A DNA stretch of 64,000 nucleotides from Heterodera schachtii (Eukaryota > Nematoda > Chromadorea > Rhabditida > Heteroderidae), in the NCBI GenBank assembly GCA_023374025.1, contig SIJG01000021.1, forward strand, positions 583,675 through 647,674, read 5' to 3'. A program made the position numbers and the translations under genes. Under the pieces are notes generated by a model that did no database searches, was not told where the DNA came from, and was given only the letters and a program-made list of their open reading frames with translations. Of this stretch, positions 1-13,500 are shown piece after piece; position 1 is the first letter of the stretch; the number at the start of each line of letters is the position of its first letter.

Positions 1-48
1 CTCGAGAAGGAATGAATAATCCCACAAAACAATGGACAAACCACTCAC

Positions 49-1181
49 ACTTTTGCTCGCCACTGTACCCTTAGGGGCTGAAATCGCTGCTGCAGATTTG
101 CCGCTCTGGTGTGCCGTCGTTCCTCCGCCACCCGCCCCTTTCTTTTTACCAGTCGAACTGCTCAAACTCCGCTGCTGACCGCCCGACGAAATTGTCCGGT
201 GTTTGCCCAAATTGAACTCGCCGCTCTCCACCGATTTGCGCGCCACAAGCAAAGACCTGGGGATGGATGGATGAAGGTGAACATTTTGAAGAAAAACAGA
301 ACACATAACGCCAAAAAGATAAAATCCGGAAAAAAGAATAGATAAAACGCCAGAAAAGCAATTCAATTCGTTTAGCCAAGTTCAAATTCGTTTCTTAGCA
401 AATGCCATGGCACTCACTTTTTCATCGATTCCCTATTCCCAAAGTTGAGGCCTTCGCTCAAAAATTTGGCCGCCTCATCAATTAGTGTGCTCAAATCGGC
501 GGTTGGCTCAGAAATTGCCGCTAAAATCATTTGACTCTGAAAAAAGAAAACAATTTAAATCCGCTGAATAGCGTAAAAGATTAGCAGCAGCACCTTAAAG
601 AACTCCAACTCGGCCAATTCGTGCTCCGTCGAGTGATTGTGTTCGCCCTTCGGAATGCCTTTGCTGTCGTTGTCCCATGTTTCGGCACGGCCTTCAATTT
701 GATCAAAATTACAAATAAACGAAACAATTCGCTGGGACTAATTCATTTTTCGGAATATCTAATGCTTTAACATTCCCAAATTCAAATGGACAAAATTTAC
801 AGGGCCAATCCTGAAAAGTATAGTAAGACTTTGTTTCGCGGACGGGTACTGTACAATTAATTTTTTGCAGGAGCCTCCGGTCCTGTTCTACTGACTGCTG
901 CTGGTCCCCAGTAATAACTAAACGAATTGTCCGTCCCACCTTTGCACCAACTGCGCGTGCCGGTCAATTTCTTGGCACAAACGCAACGCCACGTTTTCAC
1001 GCCCTCTTTGATGTGGTGGATATTGTAGCGAAAGCCGCCAAGGATCAGCTTCTGATTGCCTGAAACCACAGAGAGGGATTAATTACGATAAAATTTTAAT
1101 CATTGGCAATAAATTTGAAACACCTTTAAAAGAAGTGATAATTTGTGGAAGGTCCGGGTTGTAAGCATGGAACTCGTGCAT
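49..1181 (-). CDS. FLYWCH-type zinc-finger protein, 3' end beyond the window
   Basis: Exons read on the minus strand: 1181-1124, 1059 to about 940, 731-594, 536-418 and 256-49, where a GTGAGT donor leads off the left edge. The first two encode a FLYWCH-like start (conserved GG-F-R-Y, then W-R-C-V-C). The third ends with the H-N-H that closes a FLYWCH zinc site. The last exons encode a Ser/Gly/Lys-rich, probably disordered tail. FLYWCH proteins bind DNA and are often transcriptional regulators; that role is inferred from the family. The ATG at 1181 is the first in frame after a TTTACAG acceptor (about 1208), so coding could begin further upstream. The join between exons 2 and 3 is unresolved: the obvious donor after 940 leaves the wrong phase. 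A small extra exon near 845-770, or decay, could explain this. Part of this gene is copied in inverted orientation near 29 kb. Confidence 0.5.
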
Positions 1182-4100
1182 TTCAATTGAATATGTGATT
1201 AAAAATCTCTGTAAAGGTCACACCAAATTATTAATGAAAAGGGTTTTTGAGGAAAATATATCCAACATCAAAAATAATAATAGGAAATTCGCATTTCACA
1301 TAGAATTTTTTAATTTAGTTCTCGCCTTTTTAAAATATTTTTGTTTTAAAAAGTAACAATTTGTTCAGCGACCGGAAATATCTTTTTGCCTCCTTTTTAA
1401 AATAAGTTTTTTTTTTCGAAAAAGGGGTGCCAAACAAAACAATGTTTGGAAAGAAAAAAAGCTTGTCAGAGTGATGCCCATTTTTATTTTCTCTTCCTTT
1501 TATAAGAATTTGGGCCACCTTAAGTTAAAAAGTGCCTTCATATGTAATTCTTTGATTGAATTGTTTTTTTCTTATTTTAAGACGGGTCAAAATAATGGCA
1601 TTATTTTAAAAGAATACAATTGGCAATTGCAGGGTTGAAATTCGGTTTATCAAAAATTGGCAACAAATATATTTTTTTGTGCCGCTCTTCTGACGCCAAA
1701 AGTTTAAAATTTAGCGCGGCAAAACGGCAGAGAAAGAAAAAGGAGGCGAAAAACGGGGGGAGGGGGGAGTGGGGCTTTTCGATTTTATGATGGCGGAAGA
1801 ATGGAATCCCTCTCACTGCGATGAACGGGGAAAAATTGGACGGTTAGGGGGAGGGGGGGGGGGGGGGGAAAGAGAGAATCCGTCGATGGGTTGGCGAATT
1901 TAAAATGCACAATTTTTTGGTTTGGTTTGGGGGGGGGGAGTGCCCGGGTGAACTCATTCAGAGATGACATCATATCACTGCATATCATTTGCTTAATAAT
2001 CAATAGGCATAAAAGACTAATCAAAGCATATTATCGCACTTTTTTGGCCTAAGACTAACTATTTTTCTGTTTTTTTTCCAAATTTCAATTTTTCCCACAT
2101 GGTTGGTGAGTAACCATTTCAATTTGTTCCCATTCTCAGAAATTTTATTGTGGGCGCCAATGTATGGCGCATCGGTGCCATCAACCAAATTTGTATTTGA
2201 AATGACAAAAAAAAAATGCAAATTCGGAAGGGTCCGTCCAATGTCCACGACTCGCCGTGGGTCCGACTCGTCTTCGGACCAAAATTGCTGTGATTTGGTG
2301 GGGGACGGACCAAAACAGCAGCAATACGCACAGCGAGTCTGGGGGGGGGGGGGAATCAAAACGGGTGAAGGCAAAGGCGATTCGATCGACGCCCCGGGGG
2401 TTGGAGAAGGGGAGAGGAGGGGAGGAGGGGACGGGGACAGGAGACGGGGATTGGAAGGGGTGGGGACAGGGGGACGGGGAGAGGAGGGGGGGGGGGGGCG
2501 GGGAGAGGAGGGGGGGGGGGACGGGGAGAGGAGGGGAGGGGGAATGGGAGGGTCCGTCCGCCAAGCGACGGTGGCGGCGATGGCGAGGACAATGGATTTG
2601 GCTCAGGTGGGGCGGGCAGGGACATTGTGAGTGAGCGGCGCATTTCGCGACGGGCGCGAGCCGACGATACATTTTGACTGAAGGGAAAGCGGGGCTGGTA
2701 CAACAAACGCCCCGCCGGGGGGGGGGGGGGGGAGGAATGAATGGTTGTGCCGGGACCCAACCGCCACCACAGGTTGAGAAGTGAGTGAGTTACGGTGCAG
2801 AAATTTGAATTTTATAGGTCCAAGGGAAACAGAAACATTTGAAAAAGCGCCGCTCGCGACTGGTAGGCCCAAAAGCCATGTAACGGCATTAATGTGATGA
2901 ATTTATGCTTTCCCTTTGGGTGATGCCATTCAATGTTTAATGATGGCCAAAGGCAGTTTTGCCTTGGAATTCGCGAGATTGTCCCCCGCCAATCAGTCAA
3001 ATGATCAGAAAAAAGAGAAAGGGAGGGCATAAAGCAACTGATGCTCTTCGCCCATTCATTGCCTTTGGCTCGTATGCTTTGTGCTCGGTGTTTGAATTCG
3101 CTTCATTTGCTGCGTGGCGTTATGTGTCTTTACACACAATGCGCGAATTTTTGCCGCGCCTTCTCTTCCCCCCCCCCCTTTCCCCCGCCGACTGCGACCG
3201 GCGGCAGCAAAAGTCAATCTTTGGGCGTTTTGTCGGCTCGTCGTCGTCGTCCATCGAGCGCGCCAAAAAGTTTCTTTGGTTGGCTGTGGGGGGGGGGGGG
3301 GTGAATGGGGGGGGTGGGCGAGTGAGTGGTGGTGGTGCATCCCATCGGACAAATAAATTTTTGGAAAGTAAATATGTGGTGGTGCTGCCGATGGTTGGGG
3401 GTGGGGGGGTGCTCGGCGGGAATGCGGGGAATTGTCGACGGCAATGCGACGACGGGAGGGGCCGAGGCAGAAGAGATTTGAAGGATGGCAGCGGTGACGG
3501 TGCGGCAGGCATTCCCCCGCCCCCACTCCAATCGGCGGTTACGGGGGGGGGGGGGGGGAGGCACCCGCCCCACGGCGGCGGAGGAATCGACCGATAATAC
3601 ATACGTACACAGGAGGGGAGGGAGGGCAGGGCCCAGCTCGGGCACGAGATAGGCCCCACCGGGGGGAGGCAAATCGACCGACCACCTCACCACCCCGTCC
3701 CAACCATTCCCCCCAGCAGCAGAGCAATGATGGCAAACTCTTTGGGGGAGTGGGGAGAGAAATGGGAGGGGAGGGGAGGGGAGGGGAGGGGCAAATCAGC
3801 GCTGGCGGGACGGGCAGGGGACGACGGATGATGGCGAAATGGCAATCGTCTGCGGCCGCCGCCGCCATCGGAATCGGCGGAGGCAGGCGGGCGCCACCGC
3901 CCACAAACAGAGAGAACGGAAGGGGTGAGCCACCAGCCCAACCCTCGGCGGGGGGAAGATGGAAAGATAAACGCCCGGCACAAATTGATTGCCTTCAATC
4001 GACGAAGGTTGCCCCGCCGTCGGTGAAACCTCCCCCCCCCCCCCCCACAGGGCCAAACTTCACTCGTCGACTTGACGGTTCGGTCAGCCCCTGGGGACTC

Positions 4101-4740
4101 ATCGCCGTAAGATCAGCGAACAGAAAGGTCGTGGGCAACTACTTAATTAGTGGAAGATGGGAGGAATTACGTTCGGTTGTAATGCCATCGGAAAAGAAGG
4201 GAACGAACGAACGATGTGATCACTGATCAGAGAAAGCGGGGAGGGCTTCTCAAAGAATGATCAGGCCCAAATTGGCTTTTAATCAGCGGTAAGCAGAAGA
4301 GGACAGATGAATGGGACGGCGGGCGATGGTTCGAACAGTCTCTCGCGGGGTGCCCGACCCCCCCCCCCCCCCCCCGTCAGTCAGCTCATTCTCACACATT
4401 CGCCGCCACAGTCAGTGGGCCGACACGGAATGGACGGACCAACGATTGGGGGGAGAGAGTGGGCAATTTGGGGAGAGCAGCAGACACAACGGGACAGAGA
4501 GAAATGAAATTTGATAAGAGAGAAAGACAAATTGGCACAATGAAAAAGCAAAAATTGAATGGAATTTTCATCAGCAGCAGAGGAAATGAATGAAATGAAC
4601 TTACACTGTGAGGGGAAAGGGGGGGGGGGGAGATTTTTGTAATTTCATCCAAAAATAATTTACATAAATAATTCATGAATTTTCAAACTTCCTAATTGTA
4701 CCATTGCCCTCCCTCTGTGCTCCATTTTGCCGGTTTCGTC

Positions 4741-4741
<1 letters not shown>

Positions 4742-4776
<35 letters not shown>
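4742..4776. repeat. 35-base poly-C tract
   Basis: An uninterrupted run of about 35 C residues, the longest of many homopolymer C/G tracts in the window. Such runs can form G-quadruplexes on the opposite strand and are prone to length error in sequencing. Confidence 0.95.
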
Positions 4777-4778
<2 letters not shown>

Positions 4779-5819
4779 AGTCGCCCAATTCCGTTTTGGT
4801 GTCCGCCCATTGGCAGAAGATTCATGGCGAATTCCAAAATGGAATTTATAAACTTATTTTAAACTAGTGGGTCCCATTATTTTTTCTTTACAATTTTGAA
4901 ATTAGAACACATTAATAATTCTTATCATTTGCCATTTAATTTGTTTTATTTTTAGTGCCGTTGGGCATAAAATAATGGGTTCAAAAATGGGAAATTAGTG
5001 AAGGTCATCTCAGCGTTAAAGCGAATCAGATAAGAAGGTAATAATAATGCATGAATAGAGGGGGCCGTGCAAATGGCATTTTCCAAAAATCGCCCGAGGC
5101 ATGTGAACGACGGATAACTGCGAATGCCGAGGAGGGCATTTGCCAAAACCCAAAAAAACAAACGCCGCTGGCCATCCCCGGCGACATTGCCTCAGGGCAT
5201 TCATTCATTCTTCATTCGTTCGTTCGTTCTTTCATTGTCGGATTGAGTGCCCTTCTCTGTTCTACAGTTTTATCTATTTTTTTCATTGGAGGGCAATGGC
5301 ATAACATTGACAGAAAGAAACTCGAAAAGCATAATGAATGGCAAAACAATCATCAAAGATTGAGAAGAGCGAGAAGTGATAAATAAGGCAACAGATTGAT
5401 TATCCATTTGTATTTTTTAATTTATCACTGATGATAGCTAATTAGATTGATTTCCCCCGCGAGTGCCGTCCTTTCCGCAGAAAGAAGCAAAAGAAGCGCC
5501 CCCCCCCCCTCCGCCAACAAATCGTCCTTCGCTTTTCCCTTGCCCTTTTTTGGACTTGGCCATCGTTTGTTCCCCAGTTTCCTTTTTGTAGCATTCATTC
5601 CAACAATTTGTGTGCCTTCTTTCTGCCCATTCTCCCCCCCCCCCCAATTTTCCCCATTTTTCCCTTTTCTCTTCGGTCTCCCCAATCGGCCGTTGTCATC
5701 GTTCACTCCGTTCCACCAAACGAATCGAATCAAATCACCACGTAACTTTACGTACATAGCGCACAGTCGGCGATGGCGGCGCGGCCGTTTGGCCCTGCCA
5801 TTGTGCACAACGCACAGAA

Positions 5820-6660
5820 ATAGTTTTACTTTTTGGTGGGGAGAGGGGGGGGGGGGGGGTGAGACGAATGATTGAAGGAAGAGGGGGGGGGGGGAGATTT
5901 GTTGACAAAGGGCGGGGGAGGGAGCGGGGACATTTCCCGCAAAAGGTGGGAAAAGGAGAATGGCGCAGGCACCGGGCACACCCAAAAGATGGGGAGGGGA
6001 GGGGGAGAAGAGGAAGAGAGAGCGAAGAAAAAGGGCAAATTGGAGAGGAAGAGAAAGAGGAAGAGGAGAGAAAAATGTTCAGGGATGTAAGAAGAGAAGA
6101 TGACGAAGAAAATTAAAGGAAAAAGAGAAATTAGAGAGGATAAAAAGAAGATAAAAGTATAAGAGGAAGAGGATAAACATTGACAAGCAGAGATGAGAGG
6201 AAGAGGAAGAGAAAAGATGAAGAAACAGAGGAGGAAGAGAAAAGAAGGAAAAAATAAGAGAGAAAAAGAATGCAAACATAAATAAAATGCGAGATAATAC
6301 AAGAATTTATTAATTGACCTAATTAATTCGTAATTACCCAAGGCATTTTTGCCGCATTCGACTGTTATCAATTATCATATGCTGAAAAGAAACATGGAAC
6401 AAAAGTAAGGGAAAAGGACAAGGAAGGAAATAGAGAAAAAAGCAAAGGGAAGAGGAAATGCGAAGGAATGGCAGAAATTGAGGGAATAAAGAGGAAAAGG
6501 GGAAGAAAAGGAAATAAAGAGGAAAAGGGGAAGAAAGAGAAGGGGAGAAGAAGAGGAAAAGGGGGAAGGGGAAAAAGGGAAGAAGGGGGAGAAGAGTAAA
6601 AGGGGAAGAAAAGGAAATAAAGAGGAAAAGGGGAAGAAAGAGAAGGGGAGAAGAAAGCAG
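5820..6660. repeat. GA-rich low-complexity tract with a 58-bp direct repeat
   Basis: The plus strand is almost pure purine (GGAAGAGGAAAAG-type sequence). An imperfection-free unit of about 58 bp at 6495-6552 recurs at 6598-6655. Open frames across it are low-complexity Lys/Glu/Arg, or Phe/Leu/Pro in reverse, and are not credible genes. Confidence 0.85.
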
Positions 6661-7511
6661 CCACCACTCGCCACTCCCCGTGAGGAGCATTTTAGGGAGA
6701 AGGCACAATCAGCAAACGGCGGCGGAAGGGAAATTGGAAGGTGAAGGGGGGGGGGGGGGAAGGGGAAAAGGACGATGAATAGAGGGAGGGGGGGGGGGGG
6801 AAGGAATCGATGGGAAGAGGGACAGTGGGGAGGAAGGCACAATCAACGGGGGGGGGGGGAGAGAGGAGTCGGGGGACGACAACCTTGGGGCTGAAATGAA
6901 ACTCACCCCCGGGGACGGACCACGATGGCCTCCACTCCCCCCCCCCCCCGCCCCACGCTATTGCTGTGCCATTCGGCATTTTGAAAAATGTCTGACCGAT
7001 TGATATCTTCCTTAATCGCCACTCTCGGCGGTGACTGCCAATCATTGCTTTTCCAGTTGAGGGGCATTCATAATTTTTTAAAAAACTCATTACGACTGAA
7101 ATTTGTTTTAATTGACCAATTAAGAAAGAGAATTAATTGCGAATTAAAAAAAGTGGTTTAGACAACAAAAGAAAAGTCTAAAGAAAAAAAATCACTTACA
7201 AATAGTGAATTTACTGATTTTAAATATTATTTAGTTAAGTAATCTGACAATATCTCAAAGCATTGCACAGAGAAGACGACCAACTTTTAATTAAGGCAAT
7301 TTAATAAAATTAGCAACAGGGGGGGGAATTATTTTTTCAAAATGGGTTTTAATCTTTGTATTAATTTTAAACCAATACATTTGCATTTTAAAAAATTTTA
7401 CTAGCAAAATTAATTAATTTTGAATCAAAATCAGTCCTAATGATTAGTAATCGATCGATAATGATTGGTATTGATTGATTAGATCAGTTCGACCACACTC
7501 GGCCCCTTTGA

Positions 7512-10500
7512 TCACAAAGCAAATGTCTCCGACTTGGCCAACGGTCCGCTGCCGCTGGGCACGGCCAGTCTCGACCGGGAACGCATGCGTGCCAATGATG
7601 ACTCCGCAGTGTTGGCACGCTCCTCCGCGTTGTCCACAGAGATTTGAAATTGTCGATATTTTTGCAGTGAAATATTCGCCTGTTCTTCCTGAAAAAAACA
7701 TTCGCTTCGAAACCCTTTTCGGTTACGGTACGTACCGTATCGTCCAACAGTTTCTTCTGCGCTCGAATTTTCACCTGCAGCTTTTCAGCCAAGTCACACA
7801 ACTTTTCGTAGTTTTTGCGCTCCTCTTCTGCCTAAAAAGGGATAATTTTTATTTTGGGAAACCACGGAATTTTTAATTCTCAAGAAAATCCTTGGCAATT
7901 TTTTCATAAATTGCTTTAAATCAATCATCATCCGTTTCAAATTGCTCAATTTAATTTCACTCTTTTGTTTCCCGCCTGAAATTGGAGCTCGCGCGCGCGT
8001 CTCTCCGCTTTGGCCAAACTTTTGGAGGCGTCCGCCTGCCTTCGCTGCTCGCCCTCCAATTCGTTTTCCACCGCTTTCAGCTGTCCCTCCAATTTGGCGG
8101 CCATCTTTGGCCCGGTTTTAAGCGCAGTCACTTCCGCCTCTTCAATTTTGATTTGCATTTCCTTAAATTATTATTATTTTTTGTTAGCTTTTTCGAAATA
8201 GTTTTTTCCATTTAACTTTCTTTTTCGTCCCTTCCCCAATTTGTTGGACTTTTCCTGCTGACAATGAACTCACAAGAGAACCTTACGAATTGTTACTCAG
8301 AAAAAGTATATAAATTGGTGTCATTGGATATAGAGGCTCGATTTCTATTGTGGATTTTTAATATTACGGGCCGATAGCGAAAAATAAAAAAATTATGGAG
8401 CCTCAAAAATCGTTATTTTGACTGTATTTTCCCTTCGGCGATGGTGTCCAAGTGAGGAAAATGAGCAAAATTAGTGGTAAAGTTGGTTAAATCCTATTTT
8501 TGGAGGTCCAGGTTCAAATCCAACATGAAAATAAAGAAATTTTATTTGTGTATAACACAAGCTTTATCATAATGATACCAAATATACATTTTCCGAGTGA
8601 CAGTTCGCGAGGTTCCCTTTCAGTTCCGTCGGGCCCATTTCGTCCAATTGCCCATTTTTGCTTCCATTCCCCGGCAATTCTCCCCAATACACCCCAATAT
8701 TATCAAATCCAATAAATCCATGTGTTCCGTCCGTATCACCTTCACTTGCATTTCCAACAGTTTTCGTTGGCGTTCTGCCACATTGGACCGTTCCTGCTCA
8801 ACGCGCAATTCCTCCGCCAAACGCGCGGCCTCAACCGCGCCATGTTTGGCATGCTCTTGCGCAGTTAGCACCTCACCGCTGGCCTCAGTCAAATCGGCCT
8901 TTTGACAAAGACAAACAATTTAATAAAGTTTTCAAAGTTAAATTTGCAAAATTGTCACCCGAAGCAGCGCCCATTCCTGCTCCAACTTCTGTTTGCCAAG
9001 GTGTTGCGCTTGGTTGTCCGCCTGCAATTCGTTGTTATGCGTTTGCAATTCGCCAAATTCGCCCTCCATTTGTTTTTTGAAGCGCTGCGCCTTCAAAATT
9101 AAATTCCCATTAAAGCATTTCATATTTGATTTAAATTTTATAAAAATATTTTCATTCTTTTTTTAAATGTTTGTCACCGATTCCAATGCCACTGACAAAT
9201 CGTCCTGCTCCTGCTTGATCTGCTGCAGTTTCTTCTCACTGTTCAAGAACTTTTCTCTGAAATCTTCCCGTCGTCGTTGGTCTTCTTCAATTTGGGCCTA
9301 ATAATAAAAAAAAATCAACAATTTTTTCGATTTAAATGAGGAATTAATGCCGCTCGCCTGCAACTCCCTCTGCTGGTCCCCGTAGCGGCGAATGTTTTTC
9401 TGTGCGTCCTCATTGGCCCCTGCGGGGAAATTCAATATTATTATTAAAATAATTTGAAAATTTTCAAAATTATCTAGAAGAATTAAAACATACGATTTGC
9501 ATGCTCTAGAGCAAGCTCCAATTCCTGAAAGAATTATTAAATTGATCATTCATTTTTAAACCCTTCGGGTTAAAATGATCAAATTACGGTATTTTCAACC
9601 ATCCATTATCACTCATTCCTACGGTACTTGCCAACTTACGTTCACATCCGCCTCCAACTTCTTCTTCACACGCGCCAGCTCGGCCTTTTCGCGCGCCTCC
9701 TGGTCCAAGGCGGCCTAAAAAACCGGGGTTCGGGTTCGACATTTGAAATTCCAAATTGACTCACTTGCATTCCCTCAATGGTCCGTTGATGAAGCTTTCG
9801 CGTGTTCTCAAACTCTTCCTCTTTCTCCTGCAAGCGCTTCTCAATTTCGGCACGTATTTGGGACAGCTCCACCTGAATTATGTATACGAAGTGATCAGAA
9901 TGACCATGACTGACTGATCAGAAGCGATTTCCAAAGAATTTCGGAAATCCGGGCCATTCCCCGACATTTACGTTAATGAATTTACATTCATTCGGCTAAT
10001 TACCACCCATTAATTCCCCTAATTAGCTAATTACCCGCCTCCAATGGCTTTTACCTGTGCCCGCATCACTTTGCCCTCTTCCGCCTCCAATGCCGCCTCG
10101 GCTTCGTCCAGCGCGTGTTGCAACTCGTCCTTTTGCCCCTCCAATTGTCGTTGCTGCTTCTCCAATTCGTTCACCGTTCGTTGATTTTCTCCAAGTTGGT
10201 CCTATGGCCAAATTTTGGTTTAATTTTCAACAGTTTTTCACTCTACAGTTCGACCTGCATGTCTCGAATTTCTTGTCCGAGCTGTCGGTTTTCGCGTCGC
10301 AGTCCCTCCACTTGCTCTTGCAGCGAGTCCTGTTGTGTGGCCAACCGGTGCGCTTCCGCAGCTTGCATGCGCGCCTCACGCTGCACAGCGTCCAACTCGC
10401 TCTGCAGGTCGTCCGCCTGATGACGGCACTCGTCCACCTAAGAAAGACAAAAATGTATAAATCTTTAATTAGTGATGGTAAACATTGTTTATTATTAATT

Positions 10501-13500
10501 ACCTGTTTGTCATGTGCGCGCTGCCTTTTTTCCATTTGGAGCGACTGTTGGGCAAGCGCATCAGCGTCAATGCGTGCCGCGTCAGCCTCGGAACTAAGCC
10601 GCGCACGCTGAAATTTTGGGTCACTATATGATTTTCTCAAATTAAGTAATTAACGACGTAATTAATCCATTATATAACCGGTTAATTTTTTAATACGAAC
10701 TTTCTTTGCCTTTTTCTCAATATATTTTAATTTTCTGACTTCAATCCCAAAATGTTTTACCTGCTTTTCCAGTGACTGTAGCCGTGCATTAACCGCGTCC
10801 AATTCGTTCTGCAGCTCAGCAATTTCGGCCAGTTGTTTGCGCCGCAGTTCGTCCAGCTCGTCCTCGTTGACGAGTCCCTCCGACTCGAACTTGGAGCGCC
10901 ACTGCTGCGCCTCGGTCTGCTCGCGCGAAAGTTGACGGAGCAGGTTGGACTTGCTGGACAGCTCTTCCTCCAACGTGTCTCTGGCATTGTAAATATTTGT
11001 TAAATTATTTACAATTAATGCTAATTTAAATCTTCAATTGCTCACCTGAGCTGCTCCAACTCGTGCTGCAGGTTCTTCACGTGCGTGTTCAGTGCCTGCT
11101 TCTCGCGCTGTTCCTCCGTTGCGGCACGCTTCAACTCCTCCGCTTGGACAAAGAATTGCGACTTGAGGCGTCCGGTAGCGGTCGACTGCGACTCCAAGTC
11201 CTCCACTTGGCGCCCGAACTCGCCGCACTCGGCCTGCAGGCGCTGCTTGGAGAATTGCAACTCCTGCGGAGGAACATTTGTAAAATATTCTTTTTTATTT
11301 CCCTAATTATTTCGATAATTCAATAATGATTCATTTTAATTGCTTAATTAATTCGTTTTAATTCCCTAATAATTCGTTTTAATTGCCTAATTAGTTTGTT
11401 TAATTTAAAATGTCTCCATTTTGCTTTCTCCGTTTGCTTTTGCCCTGCCTGAATTTGTCGCGACTGTTCCTCCGTCTTCAGCCGCAACTCCAACAATTGT
11501 CCCTCAAATGCTTTCTCCCGTCGCTCCAAATCCATGCGCTGCTTCGCCTCGTCGTCCAGCTGACTCTGCTGCATCTCCAACTGTCGTTGCATTGCGATGC
11601 GCTCCTTCTCCGCTTTGTTCTTCATCCGTTGCACTTGGTCAATTTGTTCGTGCAATTCTGTGCAGCCCGAGGCGCCTTTTTCTACAAAAAACAAAAAATT
11701 TAAATTCGAAAATGCTATTGGTTTTATAATTGTCCTTGACCAAAAACTGTAGCAAGACTTTGATTTCAAATGTCGCCGAAAATAAATATTTCCGATTGCT
11801 TTTTGTGATGAAAATGAATATTATAGGAGTCCTTTGGTTCGGGGACGGGACAAAATCTCGCCGCCGAAATCTCGCCGCCGAAATCTCGCCGCCGAAATCT
11901 CGCCGGCCGAAATCTCGCCGGCCAAAATCTCGCCGCAGAAATTTCAAAAAAAAAATCAAACTTAGAAATTTTTCAAGGAAAAAATTCTTAGAAAATTTTT
12001 TTATAAGTAAATTTAAAAAAAAAAAAAACTATTTGCTAAGTTTTTTTGAAAATTTTTCGAAAAAACAGTAAATTTTCATAAAATTTCAAAAAAAATTGCT
12101 GAAAAATTTTCAACAATTTTTTTTTCTTAGAATTTTCTTGTAAACAAATTTCTAAGAATTTTTTCCTTGGAAAATTTCTAAGTTTGAATTTTTTTTTTTG
12201 AAATTTCTGCGGCGAGATTTCGGCCGGCGAGATTTCAGCCGGCGATATTTCGGCCGGCGAGATTTCGGCGGCGAGATTTCGGCGGCGAGATTTTGGGGTG
12301 CACCCCTTTGGTTCTGGTTGCCGCAATGGAATTAGTAAATTTTGTTTTCAAATTATTGGTACAAATTTCAATTTTGTACCATATCCTCTGGTGAATTTGG
12401 TCATTTCTCTGTTTTTTTTCATCAATCTTTTGCCAGGCTTCTTTTTTCCCCAAATTTTATCACTTTTCAGTGCGGTCGCTTGTGATTCGAATGTCAGCTT
12501 CAGCTGGTCAATTTCGCGTCTCAGCTTCGCCACCTCCGCGTCCTTCTTTTTGTTCGCTTCGATTTGCGATTGCGTCGCTTGCGCCTGCTGCTCCAACCGC
12601 TCCTGCAGTTCGTCCGCTTCGTATTGAATTTCGCCTCGGCCGCGCTCGGAGCGCGCCCGCGCCTGTCGTTCCGCTTCCAATTCCGCCTCCATCTCTTTGC
12701 AGCGCGCGTCCATCTCCTTAAGAAAAGCACACAAAATATATTAAATAATTAAATATATTGAATTAATTAATAATTATTTTGTCCCCCATTTGTTTCGACC
12801 TGCGCCTGTCTCTGCAATTTTGCGCCTTGCGACTGCGCCTCCTCAAAACGGACGGACAGTGCGAAAAGGTCGGCCTCCTTGCGCTTCAGACTCGTCTCCA
12901 TGTCCTGCCGCTGCTTGCCCATCTCGTCCAAATTCTCGCGTGCAATGCGCACTTCGCCCTCGAACTTGCGGCGCGCTTTCTCCTGCTCGGCACGCGCACG
13001 ACGCTCGCGGTCCATTTCATTTTCAACCGACTTTAAAACAAAAAAAAAAGAAAATATCTGTACTTTTTTGACAATTTATTTTATTGAAATTAAGGCACGG
13101 CGTGCCGTTGAAAGAATTTGAAACTTTGGCCACCTCCAAAGTTTGTTGAAGTTTCTGTCGGTGCGCTTTCTCCGCCGCGTTTCGCTCCGCCTCCATTTGC
13201 AAGTCGTTCTGCAGTTTGGCTGCAAGTTCCTGCTGCTGTTTGCGCTCCTTGGCCAGTTTGGACTCGGTCAGTTCCTGCTTGTGCAGTTCATCAGCCAGCG
13301 TCCGTAACTTAAAAAATTGTCAATTCGTTTGCTAATTTTGCCAATTCAATAGTTAATGTCGATTAGTTTGCTAATTATTTCCATTGATTAATTAATGTCA
13401 ATTCGTTTGTCTAATCATTGTCAACTAACTAATTAATTACAAATACTTTGCTAATTACTGCCAATTAACGAATTAATTACAAATAGTTTGCTAATTATTC

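Larger units (their letters stand above)
1182..7511. other. Gene-free stretch rich in poly-G/poly-C and GA tracts
   Basis: I find no convincing exon here on either strand. The long reading frames between 1.7 and 4.1 kb are proline- or glycine-rich translations of C/G runs and overlap each other in several frames. Runs of ten or more G or C recur throughout, for example near 1853-1868, 2341-2353, 2718-2732, 3540-3558, 4029-4045 and 4360-4376. The stretch separates the 3' end of the myosin gene from the start of the FLYWCH gene, both on the minus strand. Confidence 0.6.

Noticed and set aside
2103..4056. Many overlapping Pro- or Gly-rich open frames on both strands
   Set aside because: They are translations of long C or G runs, overlap in several frames, and show no splice structure or recognisable domain.
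5826..6842. Phe/Leu/Pro-rich frames on the minus strand resembling membrane proteins
   Set aside because: They are complements of a purine microsatellite; composition alone produces the hydrophobic stretches.
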